DNA of 64,000 nucleotides from Flavobacteriaceae bacterium (GCA_024640565.1 JAHEET010000007.1:1-64000), one strand, 5' to 3'; shown: positions 26,646 through 37,334, numbered from the stretch's first letter. Notes: generated by a model not told the origin, from the sequence alone. A program made the numbers and translations.

Positions 26646-29282
26646 ATGACAATTCCATCTAAATATGATGCCAGCCAGGTAGAAGACAAGTGGTACGAGT
26701 ACTGGATGCAGCATGATTATTTTCATTCTACACCAGACGAGAGAGAACCTTATACCATTGTAATCCCACCTCCCAATGTTACCGGGGTTTTACACATGGG
26801 GCATATGCTAAACAATACCATTCAAGATGTATTGGTTCGACGTGCGCGATTGTTGGGGAAAAATGCATGTTGGGTGCCTGGAACAGACCATGCATCTATT
26901 GCGACCGAAGCAAAGGTGGTGGCACGATTGAAAGAGCAAGGAATTGAAAAAAGCGATTTAACCCGCGAAGAATTCATGGCCCATGCTTTTGAGTGGAAAC
27001 ATCAATATGGGGGAATTATACTAGAGCAATTAAAAAAATTGGGTGCTTCCTGTGATTGGGATCGTACCGCGTTTACCATGGATCCAGAAATGTCTGAGTC
27101 CGTGATCAAAGTCTTCGTAGACCTTTACAACAAAGGATTGATTTACCGCGGGTATCGAATGGTTAATTGGGATCCGGAAGCAAAAACCACCTTGTCAGAT
27201 GAAGAGGTCATTCATGAGGAACGACAAGGAAATTTATACTATTTAACCTATAAGATAGCAGGTACTACCGATACTTTAACCATCGCAACTACGCGACCAG
27301 AAACTATTTTTGGTGATACAGCTATTTGCATCAATCCAGAAGACCCCCGTTTTACGCATTTAAAAGGAAAGCAGGCTATCGTTCCTTTGTGTGGGCGCGT
27401 TATCCCCATTATAGAAGACACTTACGTAGACATCGAATTTGGTACAGGTTGCTTAAAAGTAACACCGGCACATGATGAAAATGACAAAGCTTTGGGAGAA
27501 AAACACCAATTGGAAGTTATCGATATTTTTAACGATGATGCTTCTTTAAATGCTTTCGGATTGCATTATCAGGGAAAAGATCGTTTTGTGGTTCGAGAAG
27601 AAATCGCAAAAGAACTGGCTGAAAAAGGAATTTTGGTAAAAACCGAAATTCATACCAACAAAGTTGGAACCTCGGAGAGAACCAAAGCGGTCATTGAACC
27701 CCGTTTGTCAGATCAATGGTTTTTAAAGATGGAAGACTTGGTAAAACCAGCCATAAAAGCAGTTTTAGGAGAAGATTCAGAAATCAATTTATATCCGAAG
27801 AAATTTGAAAACACCTACCGTCATTGGATGGAGAATATTCGCGATTGGAATATTTCCCGTCAATTGTGGTGGGGACAACAAATTCCAGCTTTTTTCTACG
27901 GAGATGGAAAGGAAGATTTTGTAGTAGCAGAAACTAGAGAAGCTGCCTTGTTGTTGGCCATTGAGAAAACTCAAAACCCAGCTTTGTTGGCTGCTGACCT
28001 AAGACAAGATGAAGATGCCTTGGATACTTGGTTTTCTTCTTGGCTATGGCCCATGTCTGTTTTTGACGGAATCCGAAATCCAGAAAATAAAGAAATAAAA
28101 TACTATTACCCAACCAACGATTTAGTTACCGGACCTGATATTTTGTTTTTCTGGGTAGCAAGAATGGTCATAGCAGGATACGAATATAAAGCAGAAAAAC
28201 CATTTCAGAATGTGTACCTCACCGGATTGGTGCGAGACAAACAGCGTCGTAAAATGTCGAAATCTTTAGGGAATTCTCCAGATGCATTGAAGTTGATAGA
28301 ACAATACGGTGCCGATGGTGTGCGTGTAGGCTTGCTGCTCAGTGCGGCAGCCGGAAACGATTTGATGTTTGATGAAGACTTATGTCAGCAAGGAAAACAA
28401 TTTGCCAATAAAATTTGGAATGCTTTCCGATTGATCAAAGGCTGGGAAGTAGATGCAAGCATAGCACAACCAGCAACTGCCATCACCGGATTGGCTTGGT
28501 ACGAAGCAAAGTTTCAGAAAGCACTGTCAGAAATAGAAGATCATTTCTCTAAATACCGTTTGTCAGATGCTTTGATGGCGATTTATAAACTCATTACCGA
28601 CGATTTTTCTCCCTGGTTATTGGAGATTGTAAAACCTGCCTATCAGCAGCCAATAGATGCAAAAACACATGCAGCAATCATTGAGGTGTTAGAAAATAAC
28701 TTGAAAGTATTGCACCCATTCATGCCTTTCTTATCGGAAGAAATTTGGCAATACATTGCAGAAAGAACTCCAGAAGAAGCTTTAATCATTGCAAAGTATC
28801 CAACTGTGAAAGATTTTGATACAAACATTATTGCTGATTTTGATATTGCAAGCCAAGTGGTTTCAGGGATTAGAACCATACGAAAAGATAAAAACATATC
28901 GTTTCGAGATACCATCGAATTATTTGTGGTTGAAAATGAACAAAATGCCAAAGCCTTTGATGCGATCATCCAGAAATTAACTAACACGGCAAGCATTGCG
29001 GTAGTTTCAGAAAAAGTAGATGGCGCATCTTTTAGAGTAAAATCGAATGAATATTATATTCCGATTGCCATGGGCAACATCAATGTAGCAGAGGAGCAGG
29101 AAAAATTACACAAAGAATTAAAGCGAGCAGAGGGGTTTCTTTTTGGCATCCAAAAAAAGTTATCCAATGAGCGTTTTGTAAACAATGCACCAGAAGCGGT
29201 ATTGGCCATAGAACGTAAAAAAGAAACTGATACCTTGGCGAAAATTGCTACTCTTCAGAAGAGTTTACAATCCTTAAAATAA
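26646..29282 (+). CDS. valS: Valyl-tRNA synthetase
   Basis: Class I synthetase charging tRNA-Val, with an editing domain. Of 878 aa, the HIGH motif is HMGH in PNVTGVLHMGHMLNN near 45, the CP1 editing domain spans about 190-350 (TTRPETIFGDTA), and KMSKSLGN is near 540. The anticodon-binding domain and a C-terminal coiled coil (EEQEKLHKELKRAEGFLFGIQKKL) complete it. It is monocistronic. The tRNA genes downstream include tRNA-Val about 19 kb away. Confidence 0.97.
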   Translation: MTIPSKYDASQVEDKWYEYWMQHDYFHSTPDEREPYTIVIPPPNVTGVLHMGHMLNNTIQDVLVRRARLLGKNACWVPGTDHASIATEAKVVARLKEQGIEKSDLTREEFMAHAFEWKHQYGGIILEQLKKLGASCDWDRTAFTMDPEMSESVIKVFVDLYNKGLIYRGYRMVNWDPEAKTTLSDEEVIHEERQGNLYYLTYKIAGTTDTLTIATTRPETIFGDTAICINPEDPRFTHLKGKQAIVPLCGRVIPIIEDTYVDIEFGTGCLKVTPAHDENDKALGEKHQLEVIDIFNDDASLNAFGLHYQGKDRFVVREEIAKELAEKGILVKTEIHTNKVGTSERTKAVIEPRLSDQWFLKMEDLVKPAIKAVLGEDSEINLYPKKFENTYRHWMENIRDWNISRQLWWGQQIPAFFYGDGKEDFVVAETREAALLLAIEKTQNPALLAADLRQDEDALDTWFSSWLWPMSVFDGIRNPENKEIKYYYPTNDLVTGPDILFFWVARMVIAGYEYKAEKPFQNVYLTGLVRDKQRRKMSKSLGNSPDALKLIEQYGADGVRVGLLLSAAAGNDLMFDEDLCQQGKQFANKIWNAFRLIKGWEVDASIAQPATAITGLAWYEAKFQKALSEIEDHFSKYRLSDALMAIYKLITDDFSPWLLEIVKPAYQQPIDAKTHAAIIEVLENNLKVLHPFMPFLSEEIWQYIAERTPEEALIIAKYPTVKDFDTNIIADFDIASQVVSGIRTIRKDKNISFRDTIELFVVENEQNAKAFDAIIQKLTNTASIAVVSEKVDGASFRVKSNEYYIPIAMGNINVAEEQEKLHKELKRAEGFLFGIQKKLSNERFVNNAPEAVLAIERKKETDTLAKIATLQKSLQSLK

Positions 29283-29421
29283 ATAATACATTCAAAAACG
29301 TTTTGGGTAGCCACTGCATAAATTATGAAGCCACTTTACCTGGTGGGTTTCAATAATGCTATTTTATGGAGATTTAATTGACGCAGGGTATACATTTATT
29401 GTCTATTTTAGCCAAATAATA

Positions 29422-29495
29422 GGGGATGTAGCTCAGTTGGCTAGAGCGCTTGACTGGCAGTCAAGAGGTCGTGGGTTCGAGTCCCATCTTCTCCA
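29422..29495 (+). tRNA. tRNA-Ala (anticodon GGC)
   Basis: A 74-nt cloverleaf. The D arm is GCTCAGTTGGCTAGAGC, the anticodon arm CTTGA-CTGGCAG-TCAAG gives GGC, and the T arm is GTGGGTTCGAGTCCCAT. The acceptor stem has one U-U mismatch and a G-U pair. CCA is not encoded. A TATTTTAG box at 29404-29411 may be its promoter. Confidence 0.93.
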
Positions 29496-29500
29496 CAAAA

Positions 29501-29528
29501 AAAAACCACTCAATTTGAGTGGTTTTTT
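29501..29528 (+). terminator. Bidirectional terminator between tRNA-Ala and gltD
   Basis: CCACTCA/TGAGTGG stem (29506-29512 with 29516-29522), six T on the + strand and at least nine T on the minus strand. It ends both the tRNA and the convergent gltBD unit. Confidence 0.88.
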
Positions 29529-29545
29529 GGATGTGTTGCGTATTG

Positions 29546-31006
29546 TTAATTCGCAGAAAGTAAATCTCCTTTTCCTTTTGAGGATAAGAACGATTCAGAA
29601 GTTAAATAGGTATCTATTTCTTTGGCAGCTTCTCTTCCTTCAGAAATAGCCCAAACGATTAAAGATTGTCCTCTTCTCATGTCTCCAGCAGTAAATACAT
29701 GTGGTACATTCGTTTGGTATTTTTTTGCGTTGTAATTGTTCCTTGCATCGAGTTCCAAGCCTAGTTGATCGCTCAATGAAGTCTCAGGTCCTGTAAAGCC
29801 TAAAGCCAATAAGACCATATCACACGGCCAAATTTTTTCAGAATCTGGTTTTTCATTTAAAACAGGGCGTTCTCCTGGCTTAAAAGTCCAAGATACTTCC
29901 ACGGTTTTTACAGCAATCAATTCATTTTTAGCATTTTTAATAAACTCTTTGGTGCTAATCAGCCAGTTACGATCACAACCTTCTTCATGCGAAGAACTTG
30001 TTTTCAACTGCAAAGGCCAAAATGGCCATGGTGTTTTCTCGCTTCTCAATTCGGGCGGTTTTTCCATAATTTCGAAGTTTGTAACTGATTTTGCACCTTG
30101 TCTGTTGGAAGTTCCCACACAGTCAGATCCGGTATCTCCACCTCCAATTACAATGACATTTTTATCCTTTGCAGATAAAAGGGGACCATTTACTTCTTTA
30201 TTGAACAGTTGCTTGGTTTGTTGTGTTAAGAAGTCCATCGCTTGCACGACACCTTTTGCATCTGCTCCATCAATAGGCAATGCTCTTTTTTTAGTAGCTC
30301 CACCACAAAGAACGATCGCATCAAAATAGTCTAGATTTTTAAGATCATAATTGCCACCGACATTCACATTGGTTTTAAAGATTATCCCTTCTTTCTCTAG
30401 AATGGCAATTCTTCTATCAATGATTTCTTTTTCCAGTTTAAAATTTGGAATTCCATATCTTAACAAGCCACCTATTTCATCATCTCTTTCAAAAACAGTC
30501 ACACTATGGCCCGCTCTGTTAAGTTGTTGTGCAGCAGCAAGTCCAGCAGGACCAGAGCCAATAACGGCCACTGTTTTTCCGGTTCTACTTTCTGGTAAAA
30601 TGGGTTGGATCCATCCATTGGCAAAGGCCTTTTCTACAATGCTTTTTTCAATGTCTTCAATGGCTACAGGGCTGTCTACAATTCCGAGAACACAAGCTTG
30701 TTCGCAAGGAGCAGGACACAGTCTTCCGGTGAATTCAGGAAAGTTGTTGGTGGCATGTAAAAGAGCCGAAGCTTTTTGCCATTCTCCCTTGTGTACCATG
30801 TCATTGAAGTCGGGAATTAAGTTGCCCAATGGGCATCCACTGTGGCAAAATGGAATCCCACAATCCATGCAGCGCGATCCTTGTTTTTTTAGTGCTTTTT
30901 CTGGCAAGGGCACTGTAAATTCCTTGTAATTCTGGATACGAGATTTTACAGCTAAATTGGTTTCGTTCTGTCTTTTGAATTCTTTAAATCCTCCTATTTT
31001 TCCCAT
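29546..31006 (-). CDS. gltD: Glutamate synthase small subunit
   Basis: NAD(P)H-oxidising subunit of GOGAT, which passes electrons to GltB to make two glutamate from glutamine and 2-oxoglutarate. Of 486 aa, the N-terminal 4Fe-4S region has CMDCGIPFCHSGCPLGN and CPAPCEQACVLG near 42-105. The FAD motif GSGPAGLAAAQQL is near 152 and the NADPH motif GGGDTGSDC near 289. It lies 9 nt after gltB in the same operon and ends at a bidirectional terminator. Confidence 0.96.
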   Translation of the reverse strand: MGKIGGFKEFKRQNETNLAVKSRIQNYKEFTVPLPEKALKKQGSRCMDCGIPFCHSGCPLGNLIPDFNDMVHKGEWQKASALLHATNNFPEFTGRLCPAPCEQACVLGIVDSPVAIEDIEKSIVEKAFANGWIQPILPESRTGKTVAVIGSGPAGLAAAQQLNRAGHSVTVFERDDEIGGLLRYGIPNFKLEKEIIDRRIAILEKEGIIFKTNVNVGGNYDLKNLDYFDAIVLCGGATKKRALPIDGADAKGVVQAMDFLTQQTKQLFNKEVNGPLLSAKDKNVIVIGGGDTGSDCVGTSNRQGAKSVTNFEIMEKPPELRSEKTPWPFWPLQLKTSSSHEEGCDRNWLISTKEFIKNAKNELIAVKTVEVSWTFKPGERPVLNEKPDSEKIWPCDMVLLALGFTGPETSLSDQLGLELDARNNYNAKKYQTNVPHVFTAGDMRRGQSLIVWAISEGREAAKEIDTYLTSESFLSSKGKGDLLSAN

Positions 31007-31015
31007 GTATTTTTA

Positions 31016-34000
31016 TTAAGCTGTTAATTTTTCTGTACGTTCTTCTCTTGCTATTCGCTCCAATGCCTTCTTATAATCTTTTGGGAAGACTTTAATGAAG
31101 TTCAATTTCTCGGTTTCCCAATTTTGAAGTAATTTTTCAGCCAAAGTACTTTCTGTGTATGCATAATGCTGGGTGATATCTGCTTTCAGTTCCTCAAAAT
31201 CTGCAGCCACTAAGCTGTCCAGATCAATCATTTCTAAGTTACACAAATAGTCAGAGAATTCATTATTTTTATTGTACACATACGCAATACCACCACTCAT
31301 TCCTGCGGCAAAATTTCGACCTGTTTTTCCTAAAACAACAACTTTTCCACCGGTCATGTATTCGCAACCATGATCTCCAACACCCTCTACAACAGTTGTA
31401 ATTCCCGAATTTCTTACAGCAAAACGTTCTCCTGCAATTCCGTTGATGTAGGCTTCTCCTTTGATAGCGCCATAGAAACAAACGTTTCCAACAATCACAT
31501 TGTCTTCAGCGACAAAGGTTGCTTCTTTGGGTTTCTTTACTATTATTTTGGCACCTGACAATCCTTTTCCTAAGTAATCATTGGCTTCTCCTTCTAGCTT
31601 TAAAGTAATTCCTTTGGTAGAAAAAGCACCAAAACTTTGTCCAGCAGATCCTTTAAAATTTAAAGATAAAGTATCTTTGGGTAAACCATCTTCGCCATGT
31701 ATTTTGGAAATTTCATTGCTTATAATAGCACCCAATGTACGATCTGTGTTCTGAATTGGATAGGATAGGTTGATTGTTTTTTTATTGACAATTGCAGATT
31801 TGGCATCGTTTAGAATTTGCATATCCAATACATTTTCTAAATTGTGATTTTGTTTTTCTGAATTTGACAACGTAGTGGTTGCTTCACTTTCTGGTTGGTG
31901 AAGGATCGAAGCAATTTCAATGCCTTTTGCTTTGTAATGCGCTACGGCTTTTTTGGCATTAATTTTATGGGTTTGCCCCACCATTTCCTTCAAGGTTCTA
32001 AAACCGAGACTCGCCATGATTTGTCTTAACTCCTCAGCAACAAAGTACATATAGTTGATCACGTGTTCTGGGGTCCCTTTAAAATTCTTTCGAAGTTCAG
32101 GATCTTGAGTTGCAATTCCAACAGGGCAGGTGTTCAAATGACAGGCACGCATCATAATACATCCCGAGGCAACTAGCGGTGCGGTAGCAAAACCAAACTC
32201 TTCTGCTCCCAATAAGGCTGCAATGGCCACATCCCTTCCTGTTTTTAATTGCCCATCACATTCTAGAGCGACTCTCCCTCTTAGATTGTTCATAACCAAG
32301 GTTTGTTGTGCTTCTGCCAGGCCTAATTCCCAAGGCAAACCTGCATGTTTTAAAGAGGTGAGTGGGGAGGCCCCAGTTCCACCATCAAAACCAGAAATTA
32401 GAATTACGTCAGCTTTTGCTTTTGCAACCCCTGCAGCAATGGTTCCGACGCCTACTTTGGAGACTAATTTTACATTGATTCGTGCTTCACGGTTGGCATT
32501 CTTTAAATCGAAGATTAGCTGTGCTAGATCTTCAATCGAATAAATATCGTGATGCGGTGGTGGAGAAATTAACCCCACATAAGGTGTCGAATTTCGAACT
32601 TCGGCAATCCAAGGCAATACCTTTTCTCCGGGCAATTGTCCACCCTCCCCTGGTTTGGCACCTTGTGCCATTTTAATCTGTATCTCTTTGGCATTGGTTA
32701 AGTAGTTGCTAGTAACTCCAAACCTTCCTGAAGCAACTTGCTTAATCGCACTGTTTTTCCAGTCGCCATTTTTCTCTTTTGAAAAACGATTTTTATGTTC
32801 TCCTCCTTCACCAGAATTGCTTTTACCGCCAATTCGGTTCATTGCTATGGCCAAGTTTTCATGGGCTTCCTGACTGATAGACCCATAAGACATCGCTCCT
32901 GTTTTGAATCGTTTTACGATTTCTGTCCAAGGTTCTACTTCTTCAATAGATATCGGGTCGAGGTTGTTGAATTCAAACAAGCCTCTAATGGTCATTAAAT
33001 TTTTATTCTGGTTGTTAATCTCATCTGCAAAGATCTGATAACTATCCACATTTTTTTGACGTACTGCTTCTTGTAGTTTAGAGACCGTTGTTGGGTTAAA
33101 CATGTGTTTTTCGCCATTTCTTCTCCAGCGATATTCACCACCAATTTCTAATGGAAGTGCATCTTTAAAGTCTTCTAGTTTGAACGCTTTCTGAAATCTT
33201 TTCTGAATGTCCTTATCCAAAACAACCAGTCCAATTCCGCCAATTCTAGTTGGAGTGTTTGGAAAATATTTTCCAACAAATGCCTTTTTCAGTCCGAGGG
33301 CTTCAAAAATTTGAGAGGCACGGTAGGAGTGGAGTGTCGAAATTCCGATTTTATTCATAATCTTAAGAATTCCTTTTCCAATCGCTTTGTTGTAGTTTTT
33401 CACAGCGACTTCCGCATCTATTCCTTTGATTACATTTGTTTTCACTTGGTCTCGAATGATCTCGTTGACTAAGTAGGGGTTAATGGCGCTGGCACCGTAA
33501 CCAAATAAGGTGGCAAAATGATGAGGTTCTCTTGGTTCTGCGGATTCGATTACTATGCCAAACTTCGATCTTTTATGTCTTTTGTTTAGCGCGTGATTTA
33601 CATAGGAACACGCCATTAATGCAGGGATAGGAGCGTTGTCTTCGTTCACGCCTCTGTCGGAAAGAATAATGATATTGGCACCTTCAAAAATAGCCATTTC
33701 ACAGGCAACTAAGATGTCATCCAATGCTTTTTCCAATCCGTTAACTCCTTTTGAAATCGGATACAACATTGGAATCACTGCCGATTTGAAGTCGGGATGT
33801 GTTAGGTTTTTAAGTTTGTCTAAATCGTCATTGGAGATCACCGGATTTTGAATGCGTAATTTTTTGGCTTGCTCAGGAATGATGTCAAAAATGTTACGAT
33901 CACCACCAATTGCCAAACTAATATCTGTAATAATTTCTTCACGAATTCCATCTAATGGTGGGTTGGTGACTTGTGCAAAAAGTTGCTTGAAATAGTTATA

Positions 34001-35524
34001 CAGCAGTTGTGGTTTGTCCGAAAGTACTGCCAGCGGTGTGTCAATTCCCATAGATCCTAAGGCCTCTTTGGATTGCGTTGCCATGGGATTGATTACGGTA
34101 GAAATGTCTTCTAATGTATATCCAAAAATACGTAAACGAGTATCGTATTTTGTTGCCTCTATGGGACAAGTGTTGTTTGTGTATGGTACTTCAGAGAGTG
34201 GTAGCGTATGAGTGTCTACCCATTCTTTGTATGGTTTTTGAGAAACAATTTTGTTTTTGATCTCTTCATCTTCAATAATTCTACCGGCATTCATGTCTAC
34301 CAAAAACATTTTCCCAGGCTCCAAACGACCGTGGCTTTTAACATTTTCGGGAGTTACTTCTACCACACCGATTTCAGATGACATGATGACAAAACCATCC
34401 TTGGTCTCGGTATATCGAGAAGGTCTCAATCCATTTCGATCTAACAGCGCTCCAATGTAATTTCCATCGGTAAAAGGAACGGAAGCGGGACCGTCCCAAG
34501 GTTCCATAATACAAGAGTTGTATTCGTAGAATGCTTTCTTGTCTTCCGACATGGTTTGGTGTTTTTCCCACGCTTCAGGGACTAACATCATCATGACCTC
34601 TGGTAAAGACCTTCCGGTCATTAGTAACAGTTCGACAATCAAATCCATGGAAGCGGAATCGGATTGTCCTTCACTTACAATGGGGAATATTTTTTTAATG
34701 TCTTCACCAAATAAATCGCTTTTCATGATTTCCTCTCGTGCCTTCATGCGATTTACGTTTCCGCGTAGTGTATTGATTTCTCCGTTGTGGCACATGTATC
34801 GGAACGGCTGTGCCAAGCTCCAAGCTGGAAATGTATTGGTGGAGAAACGCTGGTGTACCAACGCCAATCGTGTGACTACATCTTCTTCTTTTAAATCTTT
34901 GTAGTAACGCCCAATATCTTCAGGAATCAAAAGTCCTTTGTAAATAAGAGTTGTGGTTGAAAAACTTGGTAAATAGAAATAATCTCTCTGCGATAATTTA
35001 GATTTTGAAATGATGTGTTCTGCAATTTTTCTCGCAGCAAATAACTTGGCATTGAATACTAAGTCAGTCAATTCTTGATCGTTCTTGTCAACAAAAATTT
35101 GTTTTATTTTAGGCTCTGATTTTGCAGCAATTTCACCAATACTGGAGGTGTCCACTGGAACATCTCTCCAGCCAATAATACGCAACCCTTGTTTTTTTAT
35201 TTCATCTTCAAAAGCAGCAATACAAAAGTTACTTTGATTGGAACTTCTTGGTAAAAAAACCATTCCAACGGCATACTCCTTTGGAGCTGGAAGATTGAAA
35301 TTACAGACACGATTGAAGAAATCGTGGGGTATGTCAATTAAAATTCCGGCACCATCTCCTGTTCTTCCGTCCGAGCTAACAGCTCCTCTATGTTCTAGTT
35401 TTACAAGAATCTCTAAAGCATTATGAATGATTTTGTTCGATTTTTTTCCTTGAAGATTACAGATAAAACCAGCACCACAATTGGCGGTTTCAAATTCAGG
35501 TAAATAGAGGCCTTGTTGTTTCAT
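31016..35524 (-). CDS. gltB: Glutamate synthase large subunit
   Basis: GOGAT alpha subunit, 1502 aa. A 15-residue propeptide is followed by the glutaminase nucleophile Cys16 in ANCGAGF. Then come the GATase II domain (to about 420), a central domain, the FMN-binding synthase domain (about 830-1200), the 3Fe-4S cysteines in CIMMRACHLNTCPVG, and the C-terminal GXGXG beta-helix domain (YMTGGKVVVLG). It carries out ammonia assimilation with GltD. The ATG is preceded by TAATTTTACGAA, a box shared with the acyl-CoA dehydrogenase and anmK starts. The amt-PII-porin genes stand directly upstream on the same strand. Confidence 0.97.
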   Translation of the reverse strand: MKQQGLYLPEFETANCGAGFICNLQGKKSNKIIHNALEILVKLEHRGAVSSDGRTGDGAGILIDIPHDFFNRVCNFNLPAPKEYAVGMVFLPRSSNQSNFCIAAFEDEIKKQGLRIIGWRDVPVDTSSIGEIAAKSEPKIKQIFVDKNDQELTDLVFNAKLFAARKIAEHIISKSKLSQRDYFYLPSFSTTTLIYKGLLIPEDIGRYYKDLKEEDVVTRLALVHQRFSTNTFPAWSLAQPFRYMCHNGEINTLRGNVNRMKAREEIMKSDLFGEDIKKIFPIVSEGQSDSASMDLIVELLLMTGRSLPEVMMMLVPEAWEKHQTMSEDKKAFYEYNSCIMEPWDGPASVPFTDGNYIGALLDRNGLRPSRYTETKDGFVIMSSEIGVVEVTPENVKSHGRLEPGKMFLVDMNAGRIIEDEEIKNKIVSQKPYKEWVDTHTLPLSEVPYTNNTCPIEATKYDTRLRIFGYTLEDISTVINPMATQSKEALGSMGIDTPLAVLSDKPQLLYNYFKQLFAQVTNPPLDGIREEIITDISLAIGGDRNIFDIIPEQAKKLRIQNPVISNDDLDKLKNLTHPDFKSAVIPMLYPISKGVNGLEKALDDILVACEMAIFEGANIIILSDRGVNEDNAPIPALMACSYVNHALNKRHKRSKFGIVIESAEPREPHHFATLFGYGASAINPYLVNEIIRDQVKTNVIKGIDAEVAVKNYNKAIGKGILKIMNKIGISTLHSYRASQIFEALGLKKAFVGKYFPNTPTRIGGIGLVVLDKDIQKRFQKAFKLEDFKDALPLEIGGEYRWRRNGEKHMFNPTTVSKLQEAVRQKNVDSYQIFADEINNQNKNLMTIRGLFEFNNLDPISIEEVEPWTEIVKRFKTGAMSYGSISQEAHENLAIAMNRIGGKSNSGEGGEHKNRFSKEKNGDWKNSAIKQVASGRFGVTSNYLTNAKEIQIKMAQGAKPGEGGQLPGEKVLPWIAEVRNSTPYVGLISPPPHHDIYSIEDLAQLIFDLKNANREARINVKLVSKVGVGTIAAGVAKAKADVILISGFDGGTGASPLTSLKHAGLPWELGLAEAQQTLVMNNLRGRVALECDGQLKTGRDVAIAALLGAEEFGFATAPLVASGCIMMRACHLNTCPVGIATQDPELRKNFKGTPEHVINYMYFVAEELRQIMASLGFRTLKEMVGQTHKINAKKAVAHYKAKGIEIASILHQPESEATTTLSNSEKQNHNLENVLDMQILNDAKSAIVNKKTINLSYPIQNTDRTLGAIISNEISKIHGEDGLPKDTLSLNFKGSAGQSFGAFSTKGITLKLEGEANDYLGKGLSGAKIIVKKPKEATFVAEDNVIVGNVCFYGAIKGEAYINGIAGERFAVRNSGITTVVEGVGDHGCEYMTGGKVVVLGKTGRNFAAGMSGGIAYVYNKNNEFSDYLCNLEMIDLDSLVAADFEELKADITQHYAYTESTLAEKLLQNWETEKLNFIKVFPKDYKKALERIAREERTEKLTA

Positions 35525-35681
35525 TTTGTTGAATAATTTTCGTAAAATTAATATTTTTATTGAAAATAATTCAATGATTTGAGTGTTTTGATTTTGTTTT
35601 TATTGAGATGATGGAAAAAAGGTGGGAAAAATGAAATAATCACAAATATGGCATTTTATTTTGTGATATTCATAAAAAGCA

Positions 35682-35713
35682 CAAAAAGCCTACAGGAAGA
35701 AATCCTGTAGGCT
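35682..35713 (-). terminator. Terminator of the porin-PII-amt operon
   Basis: An 11-bp perfect stem AGCCTACAGGA/TCCTGTAGGCT (35687-35697 with 35703-35713) and 5-nt loop are followed on the minus strand by TTTTTGTGC. It separates amt from gltBD. Confidence 0.8.
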
Positions 35714-35737
35714 ATAATAAGCTATTTTTACTTGAAC

Positions 35738-36976
35738 CTAGTGTTCGTTTAATCTAAAATCTGGATAGGCGTCCATTCCATGTTCATGTGCATCCAATCC
35801 TTCCAATTCTTCTTTTTCACTCACTCGAATACCAATGGTTTTCTTTAGGGTGTAAATAATGATAAAGGAAGTAACGATACAAAATACTGCATAGACTGCA
35901 ACACCAAATAATTGACTCAAAAATTGTGATCCACTCGCAAGGTTTCCGAAGATACCAACCGCTAAAGTTCCCCAAACACCACAAATTAAGTGGACTGCTA
36001 TGGCTCCAACAGGATCATCTAATTTAAGTTTGTCAATTAAACTTACGGCAAATACAATGAGTGCACCGGCAATTCCACCAATTAAAATGGCATCCGTTGG
36101 CGACATTTGATCAGCGCCCGCTGTAATGGCAACCAATCCACCAAGGATTCCGTTTAAAAACATGGTTAAATCTAAGTTTTTGTACATAATAGTTGAAGCT
36201 AACGAAGCAATCACACCTCCTGCAGCTGCAGCTAAACAAGTTGTAACCAAGGTTAATGAAGTTAATCCTGGATCTGCTGATAATACAGAACCGCCGTTAA
36301 ATCCGAACCAACCCAACCAAAGGATTAAAACTCCAGCGGTCGCTAGTGGGATATTATGACCAGGGATGGCTTGAATTTTCCCGTTTTTAAATTTTCCAAT
36401 TCGAGCACCAAGTAAGCATACGGCTACCACAGCAGCCCACCCTCCTACAGAGTGCACTAACGTAGACCCTGCAAAATCATAAAAAGGTGTATCTAATTGA
36501 TCTAAAAATCCGCCTCCCCATTTCCAAGAACCAGCGATTGGGTATACCAATCCTACATATATGATGGTGAAAATCATAAAAGGTAAGATTTTCATTCTTT
36601 CAGCAACAGCTCCAGAAACAATAGTCGCTGCAGTGGCTGCAAACATTCCTTGAAATAAGAAATCAGTCCAGAATGTGTATCCCTCATTGTAGGCTAGGTC
36701 TAAGGCACCGTCTTTTAAGGGTGCGGAGATTCCAAAAATAAAATCACCTAAATAACCCGAAGCGTTTGCGCCCCAAGCTGGGTACATAAGGTTGAATCCA
36801 ACCAAAGCGTATAATAAGAGCCCCACAGTGATGATAAAAATATTCTTGAATAAGATATTGATCGTATTTTTTTGTCTTGTCAATCCGATTTCTAAAAAAG
36901 CGAATCCTAAATGCATAAAGAAAACCAGTGCTGTACATAGCATCATCCATACATTATTTATTGTAAGTAATTCCAT
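35738..36976 (-). CDS. amt: Ammonium transporter
   Basis: Amt/Mep/Rh channel, 412 aa with 11 predicted membrane segments. The family motif DFAGSTLVHSVGGWAA contains the first pore His (near residue 175). Other conserved stretches are WFGFNGGS and GGLVAITAGAD. The N-terminal segment MLCTALVFFMHLGFAFLE fits an inner-membrane topology. It follows the PII gene by 19 nt, the classical arrangement in which PII plugs the channel when nitrogen is plentiful. Confidence 0.96.
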   Translation of the reverse strand: MELLTINNVWMMLCTALVFFMHLGFAFLEIGLTRQKNTINILFKNIFIITVGLLLYALVGFNLMYPAWGANASGYLGDFIFGISAPLKDGALDLAYNEGYTFWTDFLFQGMFAATAATIVSGAVAERMKILPFMIFTIIYVGLVYPIAGSWKWGGGFLDQLDTPFYDFAGSTLVHSVGGWAAVVAVCLLGARIGKFKNGKIQAIPGHNIPLATAGVLILWLGWFGFNGGSVLSADPGLTSLTLVTTCLAAAAGGVIASLASTIMYKNLDLTMFLNGILGGLVAITAGADQMSPTDAILIGGIAGALIVFAVSLIDKLKLDDPVGAIAVHLICGVWGTLAVGIFGNLASGSQFLSQLFGVAVYAVFCIVTSFIIIYTLKKTIGIRVSEKEELEGLDAHEHGMDAYPDFRLNEH

Positions 36977-36995
36977 AATTTAATTTTGTAAAAGT

Positions 36996-37334
36996 TTAGT
37001 TTAATGTTTCTCCGCCTTTTTCGCCTGTTCTAATTCTGTAAGCTTCCTTAATGTCGCTTACAAAAATTTTCCCATCTCCAACATTTCCTGTTCCTGCAGC
37101 ATCTATGATGGTTTTTATGGTGATGGCTTCAAAGTCATCATTGACTACTATTGAGATGTATCTTCTTTGGATGTCGCTCGTACTATAACTAACCCCTCTG
37201 TAGACATGTCCTTCTTGTTCGTTTCCTAAACCTGTAACATCCCAATATGAAAAGAAGTTAACGCCTACTTCATGCAACGCATCTCGCACCGTGCTGAATT
37301 TCGATTTTCTGATAATCGCTTCGATTTTTTTCAT
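36996..37334 (-). CDS. PII family nitrogen regulator (GlnB/GlnK type)
   Basis: Trimeric signalling protein of 112 aa that reads ATP/ADP and 2-oxoglutarate. The T-loop has Tyr50 in YRGVSY at the position of the usual uridylylated Tyr51, although the following STSDIQRRY differs from the enterobacterial loop. The C-terminal GDGKIFVSDIKEAYRIRTGEKG is the conserved nucleotide-binding part. Being linked to amt, it most probably controls Amt. It lies between the porin (29-nt gap) and amt genes. Confidence 0.95.
   Translation of the reverse strand: MKKIEAIIRKSKFSTVRDALHEVGVNFFSYWDVTGLGNEQEGHVYRGVSYSTSDIQRRYISIVVNDDFEAITIKTIIDAAGTGNVGDGKIFVSDIKEAYRIRTGEKGGETLN

Noticed and set aside
29356..29649. ORF of 97 codons spanning tRNA-Ala
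   Set aside because: It reads through the tRNA and its terminator into antisense gltD; no coding character.
34539..34904. Several + strand ORFs of 60-190 codons opposite gltB and gltD
   Set aside because: These are shadows of the long conserved GOGAT frames, without starts, families or promoters of their own.
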